Under the pieces are notes generated by a model. It saw only the letters and a list, made by a program, of their open reading frames with translations. It did not search any database and was not told where the DNA came from. From NCBI RefSeq assembly GCF_013378055.1, contig NZ_CP051130.1:1178001-1242000 (forward strand): 64,000 nt of DNA. The letters are read 5' to 3'. Both the position numbers and the translations under genes were made by a program. Position 1 is the first letter of the stretch; the number at the start of each line of letters is the position of its first letter. The stretch comes from Parasphingopyxis sp. CP4 (GTDB lineage: Bacteria; Pseudomonadota; Alphaproteobacteria; Sphingomonadales; Sphingomonadaceae). Shown one piece after another: positions 34,743 to 44,783 of this stretch.

Positions 34743-35581
34743 TTACAAAGTTTCGGAAACGGTTCCGCAAGGCCTACAAGCGGCCAGATCGTCCGGACAA
34801 GGATGGGGTCACCTATCGACCATTAGATCCGCTCGACGAACGCTTTGACGCTTGGCGGGTCGTAGTCGAAGATGATCGTCACCGCGCGATGTATGACCGA
34901 TTGAGCACGATGATCGACCGCGATGCCTATGCGGCACTGCAGGAAAAATACCGATCTGAAATTGAAGTGAACGACGAACGCGCCGTCACGAAATATCTCG
35001 ATCTTGCGCCTTGGTTCATGATTCATTCGCGGATTGCCCGGCTGCTCGACATCGATACCCGGCCGAAATGTTCGATCCTCGATATCGGGACCGGTGGTGG
35101 CCAATTTTTGGCAGTGGCCAAAGCCTATGGCCATGAGGTCCTCGCCTTCGACCAACCGGAACCGCAGATCTATGGCGACTTGTTGGAACTGTTTGAGATC
35201 GATCGGATCGAGGGCAGTGTGATGCTGGGCAAGCCTCTGCCGACGGCAATCGGTCGTTTCGACCTCGTGTTGATCAATGGACAAGTCTTTGACGTCTGGC
35301 CGGATAAGCGAACAGAGCGTTGGGATGTGCCGGAATGGGCATCCTTTCTTGAGTATCTGTGCGACACGCACCTCACCTATCCGGGGACGCTTTTCCTGGG
35401 ACTGAACAAGTCCGCCGGGCCAACTGCCACTGAGGATTTTCTATGGCCCCTGGTCGACCTTGCCGAAACGAAGGGCGCATCGGTTGAACGCAAGCGCGCA
35501 ACCATGTTGTTCGACCTCGAAGATCCACTGCGTTTTGACACTGTCCCCCACCAACCCTGGCTAACTCTGGGCAGCGAATGA
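34739..35581 (+). CDS. Class I methyltransferase-like protein
   Basis: A 280-residue protein with a basic N-terminus (ITKFRKRFRKAYKRPDR) and a Rossmann-type SAM-binding segment: CSILDIGTGGGQFLAVAKAY, then HEVLAFDQPEP (motifs I and II, about 108-143). FDLVLINGQVFDVWP corresponds to motif IV. The ATG overlaps the ubiB stop (ATGA), so it is made together with UbiE and UbiB. A role near ubiquinone or in glycan modification is possible, but the family cannot be named from sequence reading. Confidence 0.72.
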   Translation: MITKFRKRFRKAYKRPDRPDKDGVTYRPLDPLDERFDAWRVVVEDDRHRAMYDRLSTMIDRDAYAALQEKYRSEIEVNDERAVTKYLDLAPWFMIHSRIARLLDIDTRPKCSILDIGTGGGQFLAVAKAYGHEVLAFDQPEPQIYGDLLELFEIDRIEGSVMLGKPLPTAIGRFDLVLINGQVFDVWPDKRTERWDVPEWASFLEYLCDTHLTYPGTLFLGLNKSAGPTATEDFLWPLVDLAETKGASVERKRATMLFDLEDPLRFDTVPHQPWLTLGSE

Positions 35582-35618
35582 CTGGACAAGCCTGCCATCG
35601 ACCCGCACATATTTGCCC

Positions 35619-36818
35619 ATGAACGGCAAACGCATCCTGCTCGTGATTGGCGGCGGTATCGCAGCCTATAAGTCGTGCGAGCTCATTCGCCTGATCCGCA
35701 AGGCCGGTGGCGGGGTTACCTGCGTGCTCACAGATGGCGGTGCGCAGTTTGTAACCCCGATGACATTGGCCGCGCTTTCAGAGGCGGAAGTGTATTCTAG
35801 TCTCTGGGATCTCAAGAACGAAACCGAGATGGGCCATATCCAGCTGTCTCGCGAAGCTGACCTTATCGTGGTCTGCCCGGCAACAGCCGACCTGATGGCG
35901 AAGATGGCCGCCGGCATCGCCGATGATCTTGCCACTACCCTGCTGCTGGCCACCGACACACAGGTGATGGCGGTTCCCGCGATGAATGTTCGGATGTGGG
36001 ATCATGCAGCGACGCAGCGCAATGTTGGCCAACTGCGCGATGATGGCGTGATTGTTCTCGATCCAGACGAAGGCCCGATGGCCTGTGGCGAATTTGGCGA
36101 AGGCCGCCTGCCGGAACCCGATGCGATCTTCGCAGAAATCGAGCATTGGCTGGCAAGCTCGACCAAGGATCGCGCACACCCGCTGGCCGGCAAGCGTGTC
36201 GTGATCACGGCGGGGCCGACCCGCGAGCCGATTGATCCTGTTCGCTATATCGCCAACCGGTCATCCGGTCGGCAGGGCTATGCCATTGCTGGTGCCCTTG
36301 CTCGGCTGGGCGCGAATGTCTCGCTGATTTCCGGACCGGTAGCGCTGGAAACACCGCGCGGCGTCAATCGCATCGATGTTGAAACGGCGCTTGAGATGGA
36401 GGCAGCTGTCGATGCCGCGCTCCCGGCGGACGTGGCGATCTTGGTGGCCGCCGTTGCCGATTGGCGCGCTGAAGCCTCGCCGCGGAAAATCAAGAAAGGC
36501 GAGACCGGCGGGCCGCCGGATCTCAACCTGATCGAGAATCCGGATATTCTCGCCGGGCTTAGCCGCAGCGATAAACGGCCCGAGCTCCTGATCGGATTTG
36601 CCGCGGAGACCGACAAGGTTGTTGGCCACGCCAAGGCCAAGCTCGACCGCAAGGGCTGTGACTGGATCATCGCCAATGATGTTTCAGGCGACGTGATGGG
36701 TGGCGCGGACAATAGCGTCCACATCATCACCGAGGCCGGTGTTGAGAGTTGGGAACAGATGCCGAAAAGCGATGTCGCCCGGAAACTTGCCGAAAGAATC
36801 GCCGATGTCCTTGCCTGA
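35619..36818 (+). CDS. coaBC: Bifunctional phosphopantothenoylcysteine decarboxylase / synthetase
   Basis: Two steps of coenzyme A synthesis: CoaB joins cysteine to phosphopantothenate, CoaC decarboxylates the product. The 399-residue protein has the flavin-binding CoaC half ([16 protein letters not shown], residues 8-23; [16 protein letters not shown]; the catalytic Cys in [13 protein letters not shown]) and the CoaB half from about 190 ([30 protein letters not shown]). ATG 35619 is used; TTG 35613 is in frame. dut follows with a 14-base overlap. Confidence 0.95.
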   Translation: MNGKRILLVIGGGIAAYKSCELIRLIRKAGGGVTCVLTDGGAQFVTPMTLAALSEAEVYSSLWDLKNETEMGHIQLSREADLIVVCPATADLMAKMAAGIADDLATTLLLATDTQVMAVPAMNVRMWDHAATQRNVGQLRDDGVIVLDPDEGPMACGEFGEGRLPEPDAIFAEIEHWLASSTKDRAHPLAGKRVVITAGPTREPIDPVRYIANRSSGRQGYAIAGALARLGANVSLISGPVALETPRGVNRIDVETALEMEAAVDAALPADVAILVAAVADWRAEASPRKIKKGETGGPPDLNLIENPDILAGLSRSDKRPELLIGFAAETDKVVGHAKAKLDRKGCDWIIANDVSGDVMGGADNSVHIITEAGVESWEQMPKSDVARKLAERIADVLA

Positions 36819-37254
36819 TATCACCATCCAGCTGAAGCGCCTGCCCCATGGCGACGGACTGCCGATGCCCGCCTATGAGAGCGCGGGCGCTGCCGGCATG
36901 GATGTTGTGACCGCCGAAGATTTCTCGCTCGAACCGGGCGAGCGCATGGCGGTGCCCAGCGGTTTCGCCATTGCCATCCCTGAAGGCTATGAAGTGCAGG
37001 TCCGCCCGCGCTCGGGCCTAGCGTTCAAAAATGGAATCACATGCTTGAACGCACCCGGCACGATCGACAGCGATTATCGCGGTGAGGTGAAAGTCATCCT
37101 CGCCAATCTTGGCAGCGAGACGTTTTCGGCGCTGCGCGGCGAGCGGATTGCCCAGCTTGTTCCGGCGCCGGTCCAGCGTGCTGTAATGACGGAAGTAGAC
37201 GAACTCGACGACACAGAACGGGGATCTGGCGGGTTCGGCTCCACGGGTCGATGA
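36805..37254 (+). CDS. dut: dUTP diphosphatase
   Basis: Hydrolyses dUTP, keeping uracil out of DNA and supplying dUMP. The 149-residue protein has all five trimeric dUTPase motifs: [47 protein letters not shown] and the C-terminal arm [14 protein letters not shown] 36805 lies inside the end of coaBC, the usual coaBC-dut coupling. Its stop overlaps the next ATG (ATGA). Confidence 0.97.
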   Translation: MSLPDITIQLKRLPHGDGLPMPAYESAGAAGMDVVTAEDFSLEPGERMAVPSGFAIAIPEGYEVQVRPRSGLAFKNGITCLNAPGTIDSDYRGEVKVILANLGSETFSALRGERIAQLVPAPVQRAVMTEVDELDDTERGSGGFGSTGR

Positions 37255-38003
37255 ACCTCAGTGACGACCAGCTGGAGCGCTATGCGCGCCATATTGTCCT
37301 GAAAGAAATTGGCGGCGACGGGCAGAAGAAGCTGCTCGAAGCCACAATCGCCATTGTCGGCGCAGGTGGCATCGGATCGCCCCTGATCCAGTATCTGGCG
37401 GCAGCCGGTGTTGGGACGCTTCGCATAATCGATGATGATGCCGTCGCCCTCTCCAATCTCCAGCGCCAGACGCTGTTCGGCAGCGATGATATCGGGGCAG
37501 CCAAGGTTAGCCGCGCGAGTGCGGCTATAGCCAAGCTCAATCCAGACGTAACCGTCGAACCGATCCATGCCCGACTTACCGACGAACGGATCGAAGGATT
37601 TCTCAAGGGCGCAACGCTGATCGTCGACGGATCCGATAATTTCGAAACGCGCCTGCTGGTCGCCGATGCGGCCCTCAAGGCTCGCGTCCCACTTGTTTCA
37701 GCAGCAATCGGGCAGTTCGAAGGCCAGCTAGCCGTGTTCCGCGGCTGGGAAGCCGACAAGCCCTGCTATCGCTGCTTCGTTGGCAGCAGTCCCGATCAAC
37801 CCGATGTGAGCTGTGCGGACCAGGGTGTGCTGGGAGCGCTCGCCGGTATCATGGGCAGCATGGCGGCGATGGAAGCAATCCGGCAGATTACCGGCTTCGG
37901 CGAGGACATGGCCGGCAAGCTGCTGCTGTTCGATGCGCTCAATTTGCGGGCCCGAACCCTGTCCCTTCCCAAAGATCCAGGATGCCCGACATGCGCGGAC
38001 TGA
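37251..38003 (+). CDS. moeB: ThiF/MoeB family adenylyltransferase
   Basis: Activates the C-terminus of a small sulfur carrier (MoaD/ThiS type) by adenylation, for molybdopterin or thiamine synthesis. The 250-residue protein has the nucleotide loop [21 protein letters not shown] (about 36-56), the Arg finger segment [17 protein letters not shown], zinc-binding CYRC and CPTC pairs, and [17 protein letters not shown] with the candidate catalytic Cys. Which carrier it serves is not shown. Coupled to dut; overlaps the DsrE-like gene. Confidence 0.9.
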   Translation: MNLSDDQLERYARHIVLKEIGGDGQKKLLEATIAIVGAGGIGSPLIQYLAAAGVGTLRIIDDDAVALSNLQRQTLFGSDDIGAAKVSRASAAIAKLNPDVTVEPIHARLTDERIEGFLKGATLIVDGSDNFETRLLVADAALKARVPLVSAAIGQFEGQLAVFRGWEADKPCYRCFVGSSPDQPDVSCADQGVLGALAGIMGSMAAMEAIRQITGFGEDMAGKLLLFDALNLRARTLSLPKDPGCPTCAD

Positions 38004-38353
38004 CCATTATCCTTGCGAGCACCGATCCGGAGCGTTTTTATTCCGCGCTGGCGATCGCAGCGGCGCAGGCAGCGACCGGTGGCGATGCGCGGATATTCTT
38101 TGAAGGTCGCGCGGTCGCTCAATTGGCGGACGCGTCGGGAGCGCCCGGCGATGCCGATCGCCATGCCGCTGGCCTACCGACATTGGCGCAAATCCGGCTG
38201 GAATCTACCCACCTCGGCGTCAAGCTGATCGCTTGTCAGGGTGGGATGGCGCTGGCAGGATTGGAGATCGGTCAGCTGGGCCCGGGCGTTGAAGCCGGAG
38301 GTCTGGTCGGCCTGATGACCGGCCTTGGGGATGATCGGCTCATCACTTTTTAG
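37982..38353 (+). CDS. DsrE/DsrF-like small protein
   Basis: A 123-residue protein with the alpha/beta outline of DsrE-like sulfur-relay proteins: [20 protein letters not shown] at the start, GGDARIFFEGRAV next, and HLGVKLIACQGGMALAGL with a Cys where DsrE-type proteins carry theirs. Its start lies inside the end of the ThiF/MoeB gene (22-base overlap), so both may act in sulfur transfer. The substrate is unknown. Confidence 0.75.
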   Translation: MPDMRGLTIILASTDPERFYSALAIAAAQAATGGDARIFFEGRAVAQLADASGAPGDADRHAAGLPTLAQIRLESTHLGVKLIACQGGMALAGLEIGQLGPGVEAGGLVGLMTGLGDDRLITF

Positions 38354-38365
38354 GGGAGACCGCCC

Positions 38366-38779
38366 ATGACATTACCCGTAACCGCCGCGCTGACCGCCGC
38401 ACTTGCCGCGCTTCTGCTGCTGCTGGCAATCGACACAGTACGTTCGCGCTTCCGCACCCAGCAAGCCTTTGGCACTGGTGATGATCAGCGCTTGATAAGC
38501 GCCAGTAGGGCGCACGGAAATCTCGCCGAGCATGCGCCGATCGTGATCATCATGGTTGCGCTACTGGAGATGAGCCGCGCCGATCATATGGGCCTGATGA
38601 TCATCGCCGGAACGTTCCTGTTCGCCCGGGTCATGCACGCCATGGGGCTTTACATGAAGCAGAAAGAAGGCGGCGGACCGCCTTTGCCACGCGCGCTCGG
38701 CGTGATCCTGACATGGCTTGTCATCATCGCGCTTGGCGGCTGGATCGCCTACATGCTGATGGGAAATCTCGGCAGCTAG
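38366..38779 (+). CDS. MAPEG family membrane protein
   Basis: A 137-residue protein with four membrane helices. Between the first and second comes the MAPEG pattern RTQQAFGTGDDQRLISASRA followed by HGNLAEHAPIVIIMVALLE; the third has GTFLFARVMHAMGL. The family includes glutathione-dependent membrane enzymes and transferases. It converges with topA and overlaps its end by four bases. Confidence 0.9.
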   Translation: MTLPVTAALTAALAALLLLLAIDTVRSRFRTQQAFGTGDDQRLISASRAHGNLAEHAPIVIIMVALLEMSRADHMGLMIIAGTFLFARVMHAMGLYMKQKEGGGPPLPRALGVILTWLVIIALGGWIAYMLMGNLGS

Positions 38780-41331
38780 GCTTCGTCCTCAGCCGCCGGT
38801 TTCTTCTTGGCGGCCGGCTTTTTCTTCGCCGCTGGCTTTTTCTTGGCCGGTGCCTTTTTGCGCTTGCGCTTCTTCGCCGGGCCTTTTGCCGCGCGTTCAT
38901 CGATCAGCTGCGCAGCCTCTTCCAGCGTGAGCTCATCCTTGTCGACCGTTTTCGGGATCGTCGCATTGGTCGTGCCATCAGTGACATAAGGACCGTACCG
39001 TCCGTCCATCAGCTTGATCTCTTCTTCGGTGCGCGGATGCTTGCCGAGAATTTTCAGCGGTTCGCGCTGGCCGCGCCCGCGTCCGCCCTTGGTCTTGGCT
39101 TCGGCAATCTTCACCACCGCCGCATTCATCCCGATGTCGAACACTTCAGCCGTGGTCTCGAGCTTTGCATATTTCCCGTCATGACGAAGATAGGGGCCAT
39201 AGCGACCGATCGCCGCCTCGATATCCTTGCCCGTCTCGGGATGCTCGCCAACGATGCGCGGCAGCGACAATAATTTGAGCGCCATTTCCAGATCGACATC
39301 GGCGCGCGCGACATCCTTGGGAATGGAGGCGCGCTTGGCTTCCTTGGCTTCGCCGCGTTGGACATAGGGACCAAATCGCCCCGTCTTGAATTCGATATCC
39401 TGATCGGTTTCCGGATCCTTGCCGAGGATCTCGTCCGCGCCATGATCGTCCTGGTTCGCGCCACGCTGACCAAACTGACGGGTGAATTTGCATTCCGGAT
39501 AGTTAGAGCAGGCGATAAAGGCGCCATAGCGACCACCGCGTAGCGCCAATTTACCTTCATTACAGCGCGGACAAAGGCGCGGATCGGATCCGTCCTCTTT
39601 TTCCGGAAACAACAATGGTTCCAGAAACTTATCGAGCTCGGCGGTGATATCCGACGGCTTCTGTTCCATTACCTCATCAGTCTTGGGTTTGAAGTCCTGC
39701 CAAAAGGCCTGGAGGATCTCTTTCCACTCCGCGCGGCCACCGGAAATATCATCGAGCTCTTCTTCGAGGCCGGCGGTGAAATCATAGCTGACATAGCGTT
39801 CGAAAAAGCGCTGGAGGAACGAAGTGACGAGCCGACCGCTCTCTTCCGGATAGAAGCGGTTCTTATCGACCCGGACATATTCGCGATCCTTGAGCGTTTT
39901 CAGGATCGACGCATAGGTCGATGGCCGGCCGATACCGAGCTCTTCCATCTTCTTGACGAGACTGGCTTCGGAATAGCGCGGCGGCGGCTGGGTGAAATGC
40001 TGTTCGGCATCGACACTCTTCTTGGCCGGTGCATCGCCTTCGCTCATCATCGGCAGGAGTTTTGAATCCTCATCGCCATCATCGTCGCGACCCTCGGTGT
40101 AGAGCGCCATGAAGCCCGGGAATTTCACAACCTGTCCGGTAGCGCGCAGGGCCGTCTGGCCGGTGCCCTCTTCCATCTGCACGGTGGTCCGCTCAAGCCG
40201 GGCCGATGCCATTTGGCTGGCCAGCGCGCGCTTGTAGATCAGTTCATAGAGCCGCGCATGATCACCGCCGCCAGCCTTGTCGCGGGAGAAATCGGTTGGT
40301 CGTATCGCTTCATGCGCTTCCTGTGCGTTCTTCGCCTTGGTCTTGTAGACGCGCGGACTGTCCGGAACATAGCTCGCGTCATAGCGATTGGCGATCGCAC
40401 CACGAGCCGCCGAGATGGCCGAGCCATCCATCTGCACACCGTCCGTCCGCATATAGGTGATCGCGCCATCTTCGTAGAGCTGCTGGGCGATCCGCATGGT
40501 GTGGCTCGCGGCGAAACCCATCTTGCGCGCCGCTTCCTGCTGCATGGTCGAGGTGGTGAATGGCGGCGGCGGATTTCGTGTGAGCGGCTTGGTTTCAACC
40601 GAGACAATCTTGAACGCGCCGGCTTCGACATCGGCCTTGGCGGCCATCGCATCGCCTTCACTGCTAACCGACAGACGATCGATCTTCTCGCCTTTCCAGC
40701 GGACGAGCCGTGCGGTGAATGCCGTACCGTCCTGCTCCATGGCAGCGGTAATCGACCAATATTCCTGCGGCGTGAATGCTTCGATTTCGCGCTCGCGTTC
40801 GACCACCAATTTGAGCGCAACCGATTGCACGCGGCCGGCGGAGCGAGCGCCGGGAAGCTTACGCCAAAGCACCGGCGAGAGGGTGAAGCCGACGAGATAA
40901 TCGAGCGCGCGCCGAGCGCGATAGGCGTCGACCAAATCATTATCCAGGCCGCGCGGATTGGCGATCGCATCGAGCACGGCCGCCTTGGTTATTGCATTAA
41001 AAGCAACGCGTTCGACCTTGCCGGGCAGTGCCTTGCGCTTCTGCAGGACCTCCTGGACATGCCAGCTGATTGCCTCCCCTTCGCGATCCGGATCAGTCGC
41101 GAGAATCAGTTCATCGGCATCCTTTGCCGCGTCGGTGATCGCCTTGAGCTGCTTGGTCTTGTCGCCATAGGCTTGCCACTTCATGGCAAAGTCATTTTCG
41201 GGATCCACAGAGCCATCCTTGGGCGGTAAATCCCGGACATGGCCGTAGGATGCGAGCACGCGATAATCGCCGCCAAGATATTTTTCGATGGTCTTCGCCT
41301 TGGCCGGCGATTCTACAACTACAAGTTTCAT
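38776..41331 (-). CDS. topA: DNA topoisomerase I
   Basis: Relaxes negatively supercoiled DNA. The 851-residue protein has the Toprim start MKLVVVESPAKAKTIEKYLG, DPDREGEAISWHVQE (about 110), the active-site Tyr in ITYMRTDGVQMDG (about 298), one complete four-Cys zinc finger (CPRC ... CSNYPEC), then three C-terminal GRxGPY repeats without Cys, and a Lys/Ala-rich tail (KKRKRKKAPAKKKPAAKKKP). ATG 41331 is the family start; the frame is open 25 codons further up without similarity. Confidence 0.97.
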   Translation of the reverse strand: MKLVVVESPAKAKTIEKYLGGDYRVLASYGHVRDLPPKDGSVDPENDFAMKWQAYGDKTKQLKAITDAAKDADELILATDPDREGEAISWHVQEVLQKRKALPGKVERVAFNAITKAAVLDAIANPRGLDNDLVDAYRARRALDYLVGFTLSPVLWRKLPGARSAGRVQSVALKLVVEREREIEAFTPQEYWSITAAMEQDGTAFTARLVRWKGEKIDRLSVSSEGDAMAAKADVEAGAFKIVSVETKPLTRNPPPPFTTSTMQQEAARKMGFAASHTMRIAQQLYEDGAITYMRTDGVQMDGSAISAARGAIANRYDASYVPDSPRVYKTKAKNAQEAHEAIRPTDFSRDKAGGGDHARLYELIYKRALASQMASARLERTTVQMEEGTGQTALRATGQVVKFPGFMALYTEGRDDDGDEDSKLLPMMSEGDAPAKKSVDAEQHFTQPPPRYSEASLVKKMEELGIGRPSTYASILKTLKDREYVRVDKNRFYPEESGRLVTSFLQRFFERYVSYDFTAGLEEELDDISGGRAEWKEILQAFWQDFKPKTDEVMEQKPSDITAELDKFLEPLLFPEKEDGSDPRLCPRCNEGKLALRGGRYGAFIACSNYPECKFTRQFGQRGANQDDHGADEILGKDPETDQDIEFKTGRFGPYVQRGEAKEAKRASIPKDVARADVDLEMALKLLSLPRIVGEHPETGKDIEAAIGRYGPYLRHDGKYAKLETTAEVFDIGMNAAVVKIAEAKTKGGRGRGQREPLKILGKHPRTEEEIKLMDGRYGPYVTDGTTNATIPKTVDKDELTLEEAAQLIDERAAKGPAKKRKRKKAPAKKKPAAKKKPAAKKKPAAEDEA

Positions 41332-41402
41332 AGGTCGGACGTTTCTCTCAAATCTGGCCGGGCTCTCATACGCGCACGAGGATGGGATGCAAATCCAGTT
41401 CG

Positions 41403-42101
41403 TCAAGCAAAGACATCTTCGACACTGTTTTCATCAGCCAGATTTGTGAGTTGAATATAGGCAGCAAGGGCCAAGACCCAGCCGAGCGTGGTCACAGCTT
41501 GCACCAAAAAATTTAGCGGGAAATTCGCGGTAAAACTATATTCTTCCGGAAATGGCGCGAAGAAGACCAAAGCGCCGGCGGCACCAACATAGGCCCCTAG
41601 CCACAAGGCCAGAAGGACCAGCACCTTCCAAAAATTGGGGGTGACCAATTCCCGGCTACGTCCGAAGCAATCCATCACCGGTTCGTTTTCAATCAAGAGT
41701 ATTGGCAGGATTACAAACCAGATTGTCATCAACCAGATACCCGGTACGACGAGCAGCGCCAGGCCGAAGATGATCGCAATCGACGCAAGTATCGACTGAC
41801 CGACCACGCGAAAATAGGCACCTATTGTCGGGCTGCCGTCGTCATGCGAGCGATTGTCGAGAAGTCCACGCCTACGCGCCATCCAAACAATCGCATAGAT
41901 CTGCAAATAGAGAACAACGAAACCGAACAGGTTTTGGACGCTGAATATGTCATCCGGATCGACCGAGACTTCGATTAGCGTATATCCGATCGCAGCAATC
42001 CCAGTGACAGCGAGCAAGACCCGCCAGCCGTCCTCAAACAGTCGCACAGTGTCTTCGAGGACATCCGAAATCTCAAACTTTGAATCATGGCTGTTGTTCA
42101 A
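41403..42101 (-). CDS. YciC-like inner-membrane protein
   Basis: A 232-residue protein with about six membrane helices. It begins with a soluble amphipathic stretch (DVLEDTVRLFEDGWRVLLAV), and the loop IENEPVMDCFGRSRELVTPN followed by FWKVLVLLALW resembles the YciC/glycerophosphodiesterase-type membrane family. Function is unknown. It overlaps the start region of dprA transcription (17 bases), suggesting co-transcription with it from the plsY side. Confidence 0.7.
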   Translation of the reverse strand: MNNSHDSKFEISDVLEDTVRLFEDGWRVLLAVTGIAAIGYTLIEVSVDPDDIFSVQNLFGFVVLYLQIYAIVWMARRRGLLDNRSHDDGSPTIGAYFRVVGQSILASIAIIFGLALLVVPGIWLMTIWFVILPILLIENEPVMDCFGRSRELVTPNFWKVLVLLALWLGAYVGAAGALVFFAPFPEEYSFTANFPLNFLVQAVTTLGWVLALAAYIQLTNLADENSVEDVFA

Positions 42102-43179
42102 GACTCACCTTCCCTCCTGCATGGCGCTCCAACCGTCCGGCCAGTTCGAGCTCTAGTAGCACTGTCTGAACCACATTAGGCGCAATGCCAGACTGCCGGA
42201 TGATTTCGTCCACAGTCACCGGAACTGGGCCCAGCAGTTCCGTCACCGTGGAGCGTTCATGAGGTTCGACATCGGCTGACACTTTCTCGGGCCGATACCG
42301 TATCTCGGGCTGTTCGGCACCGGCACTGCCAAAGGGCTGCAAAATCTCCAACACGTCATCGACGGTCTGGATCAGGTTAGCGCCATCACGGATGAGCTGG
42401 TTGCATCCTTGAGCCCTGGGATCGAGGGGCGAACCCGGCACGGCCATCACCTCGCGACCGAATTCATTGGCCTGGCGCGCTGTAATCAGCGATCCGGATT
42501 TGGGTGCGGCTTCAACGACAATCACACCCATACCAAGGCCGGCAATGATCCGGTTGCGATAGGGAAAGTGCCGCGCCTTCGGTTCGCTGCCGGGTGGTTG
42601 TTCGGCGACCAATACGCCGCGCTCCGCAATATCGAGCTGGAGATCCTGATTCTCCGGCGGGTAGAATATGTCGATCCCTCCCGCGATTACCGCGATAGTG
42701 CCGCTATCGATCGAACCGTGATGGACTGCGGTGTCGATCCCCCGCGCCAGGCCCGATGCTGCGACATAGCCGGCATCACCCAAGGCAAAGGCCAGCTCTC
42801 GCGCAAACCGTCGGGCAGCAGCAGAAGCATTGCGCGCACCAACCATCCCGACAATCGGCTTGGCCAACAGTGTCAGGTCGCCCCGAACGATCAGCACGGG
42901 CGGGGCGGCACCAATCTCGCCAAGCGGCGGCGGATAGGGCGGCGTATGGAGGAACAAGTAACTCGCACCGAGTCGCTCCACCTCTGCCATTTCAGCCTCG
43001 ATCAACCGCATGTCGGCAAGTTGCGGTGCGCGCCCGCCGCCGCGCCGGGCGAGATCCGGGATCGCTTCGATCGCGTCCTGTGCAGAGGGAAAACGGGCGA
43101 GCAGCTGACGATAGGTAACCGGGCCGATATTGCGCGAGCGGGCCAGCCTGAGTTTGGCCGCCCGCTCCGCGTCACTCAT
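42085..43179 (-). CDS. dprA: DNA-processing protein DprA
   Basis: DprA loads RecA on incoming single-stranded DNA during transformation. The 364-residue protein has an N-terminal SAM-like part (NIGPVTYRQLLARFPSAQDA), the Rossmann core with GMVGARNASAAARRFARELA (about 113-132), AASGLARGIDTAVHHGSI, TIAVIAGGIDIFYPPENQDL, and a C-terminal winged-helix (VDEIIRQSGIAPNVVQTVLL). Overlaps plsY by 8 bases. With comM at 12 kb, two competence-linked genes are present. Confidence 0.95.
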   Translation of the reverse strand: MSDAERAAKLRLARSRNIGPVTYRQLLARFPSAQDAIEAIPDLARRGGGRAPQLADMRLIEAEMAEVERLGASYLFLHTPPYPPPLGEIGAAPPVLIVRGDLTLLAKPIVGMVGARNASAAARRFARELAFALGDAGYVAASGLARGIDTAVHHGSIDSGTIAVIAGGIDIFYPPENQDLQLDIAERGVLVAEQPPGSEPKARHFPYRNRIIAGLGMGVIVVEAAPKSGSLITARQANEFGREVMAVPGSPLDPRAQGCNQLIRDGANLIQTVDDVLEILQPFGSAGAEQPEIRYRPEKVSADVEPHERSTVTELLGPVPVTVDEIIRQSGIAPNVVQTVLLELELAGRLERHAGGKVSLEQQP

Positions 43180-43789
43180 TCTTGGATGCGCCGACCTTTG
43201 GTTCCTGACCCCGTATCAAGCGGCCGATATTGCTGCGATGCTTCCACAGCACCAGCAGCGCCAGACCAGCAAACAGAAACATCTGTTGGCTGTTGTTCTG
43301 GAATATAGCCGTAACGGGTAGAGCCAAGGCGGCACTCATTCCCCCAAGCGAAGATATTCTGAAAATGGCAACAATGCCGAGCCAGACGGTCGCAAAGACC
43401 GCTAGATAAATCCAGCCAAACGCGACGGCGATGCCGAGCAATGTCGCCACGCCCTTGCCGCCATTGAATTTGAGCCAAACCGGATAGCAATGGCCGACAA
43501 AGGCACCGATCGCCGCGAGCGGCATGGCGTCGGCCGGACTGGCGCCCAGCAAAGGTGCCAGCGTAACAGCGAGATATCCTTTGGCGACATCGAGCAGCAG
43601 CGTTGCCGCGGCAAGGCCCTTATTCCCCGTCCGCAAAACATTCGTCGCGCCGATATTGCCAGACCCGATAGCGCGCAGATCCCCTGCCCCGGTCACTTTG
43701 GTCAACACCAGGCCGAACGGAATCGAACCGAGCAGATAACCAAAAAGCAGGGCCGATGCAGGGGCAAGCCAGAGCGCGTTATCGAAAAT
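43172..43789 (-). CDS. plsY: Glycerol-3-phosphate acyltransferase PlsY with a non-canonical start
   Basis: PlsY moves an acyl group from acyl phosphate to glycerol-3-phosphate, the first step of phospholipid synthesis. The conserved motifs GSIPFGLVLTK, GSGNIGATNVLRTG and FNGGKGVATLLG are present, with about five membrane helices. The first helix and GYLLGSIPFG lie upstream of any ATG, GTG or TTG in frame. The frame is open only to a stop just upstream, with GGAG placed 5 bases before ATC 43792 and 8 before ATT 43789. I infer that ATT or ATC is used; a base change in a former ATG or a sequencing error is the alternative. Confidence 0.88.
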   Translation of the reverse strand: MFDNALWLAPASALLFGYLLGSIPFGLVLTKVTGAGDLRAIGSGNIGATNVLRTGNKGLAAATLLLDVAKGYLAVTLAPLLGASPADAMPLAAIGAFVGHCYPVWLKFNGGKGVATLLGIAVAFGWIYLAVFATVWLGIVAIFRISSLGGMSAALALPVTAIFQNNSQQMFLFAGLALLVLWKHRSNIGRLIRGQEPKVGASKNE

Positions 43790-43905
43790 GATTCTTTCTC
43801 CAATCGCCGTAAGTCATTGTCATAACATCTTGAGTCCATGGCGCAAACGCGGTGCAATATTCGATGCGTTGCAGCACGGAGCGCTTCGCCATATGGCAAG
43901 GCGTG

Positions 43906-44703
43906 ATGCAGCCAGACCAACCTATACTATTACTCGACACAGGAGTCGGAGGATTATCAATCCTTGAGCCAGTCCGCGCGCTATTGCCGCATGCGCCCAT
44001 TGCCTATGCGCTAGACCAGGCCGGCTTTCCCTATGGCCAGAAACCGGAAGCCGAACTCGCCGCGCGCGTCCCGGCTCTGCTTGGTCGTCTGGTCGAGCAT
44101 GTCGATGCACGGCTCGCCGTGATCGCGTGCAACACAGCATCGGTCATCGCGCTCGAACCCGTGCGCACCGCGCTCGCCATCCCGATCGTTGGCACAGTGC
44201 CGGCGATCAAGCCCGCCGCCGCTCTGTCTGAGACCCGCACCATTGGCGTGCTCGGAACAGAATCGACCGTTCGCCAACCCTATGTCGACAATCTCTCCCG
44301 CGAATTTGCGGCCGATTGCACGGTGATCCGGCACGGCAGCCACCGGTTGGTTGCGCTCGCCGAGCAGAAACTGCGCGGTCAAACAGCACCGGCGAGCGAC
44401 TATGCGGCGGTCCTGGACGGACTGTTCAGCCAGGCTGGCGGCGAAAATATCGACACGATCGTTCTCGCCTGCACCCATTTTCCGCTGATCGAAGAAGAGC
44501 TTGCCGCCGCCGCACCCCGCCCGGTCCGCTTTGTCCATGGCGGTGATGGGATCGCCCGCCGGGTCGCACACCTGACCGAGGGCCAGCCCTGGCCCGCAGA
44601 AACGCGGCCTGGCACAGGAATATTCATCTCTGACGGAAGCGACATTGAGCCGCTGCGCGCCGGGCTTGCCGAATATGGACTGACCCGGCTCGAAACACTT
44701 TAG
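43906..44703 (+). CDS. murI: Glutamate racemase
   Basis: Makes D-glutamate for peptidoglycan. The 265-residue protein shows [13 protein letters not shown] (residues 8-20), [10 protein letters not shown], the two catalytic cysteines in [12 protein letters not shown] (about 72-83) and [15 protein letters not shown] (about 183-197). ATG 43906 follows AAGGCG; the frame is open 18 codons upstream. Divergent from plsY. Confidence 0.94.
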   Translation: MQPDQPILLLDTGVGGLSILEPVRALLPHAPIAYALDQAGFPYGQKPEAELAARVPALLGRLVEHVDARLAVIACNTASVIALEPVRTALAIPIVGTVPAIKPAAALSETRTIGVLGTESTVRQPYVDNLSREFAADCTVIRHGSHRLVALAEQKLRGQTAPASDYAAVLDGLFSQAGGENIDTIVLACTHFPLIEEELAAAAPRPVRFVHGGDGIARRVAHLTEGQPWPAETRPGTGIFISDGSDIEPLRAGLAEYGLTRLETL

Positions 44704-44783
44704 GCTTATTGCGAGTCGTTCGCGCTGGAAATGGCCGATTCCAGCCATTACATCACCCGAAACGCCAATCGCGGGGAATCGTT

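Noticed and set aside
40213-41229. 338-codon open frame on the plus strand
   Set aside because: Lies antisense to topA; no motif of its own.
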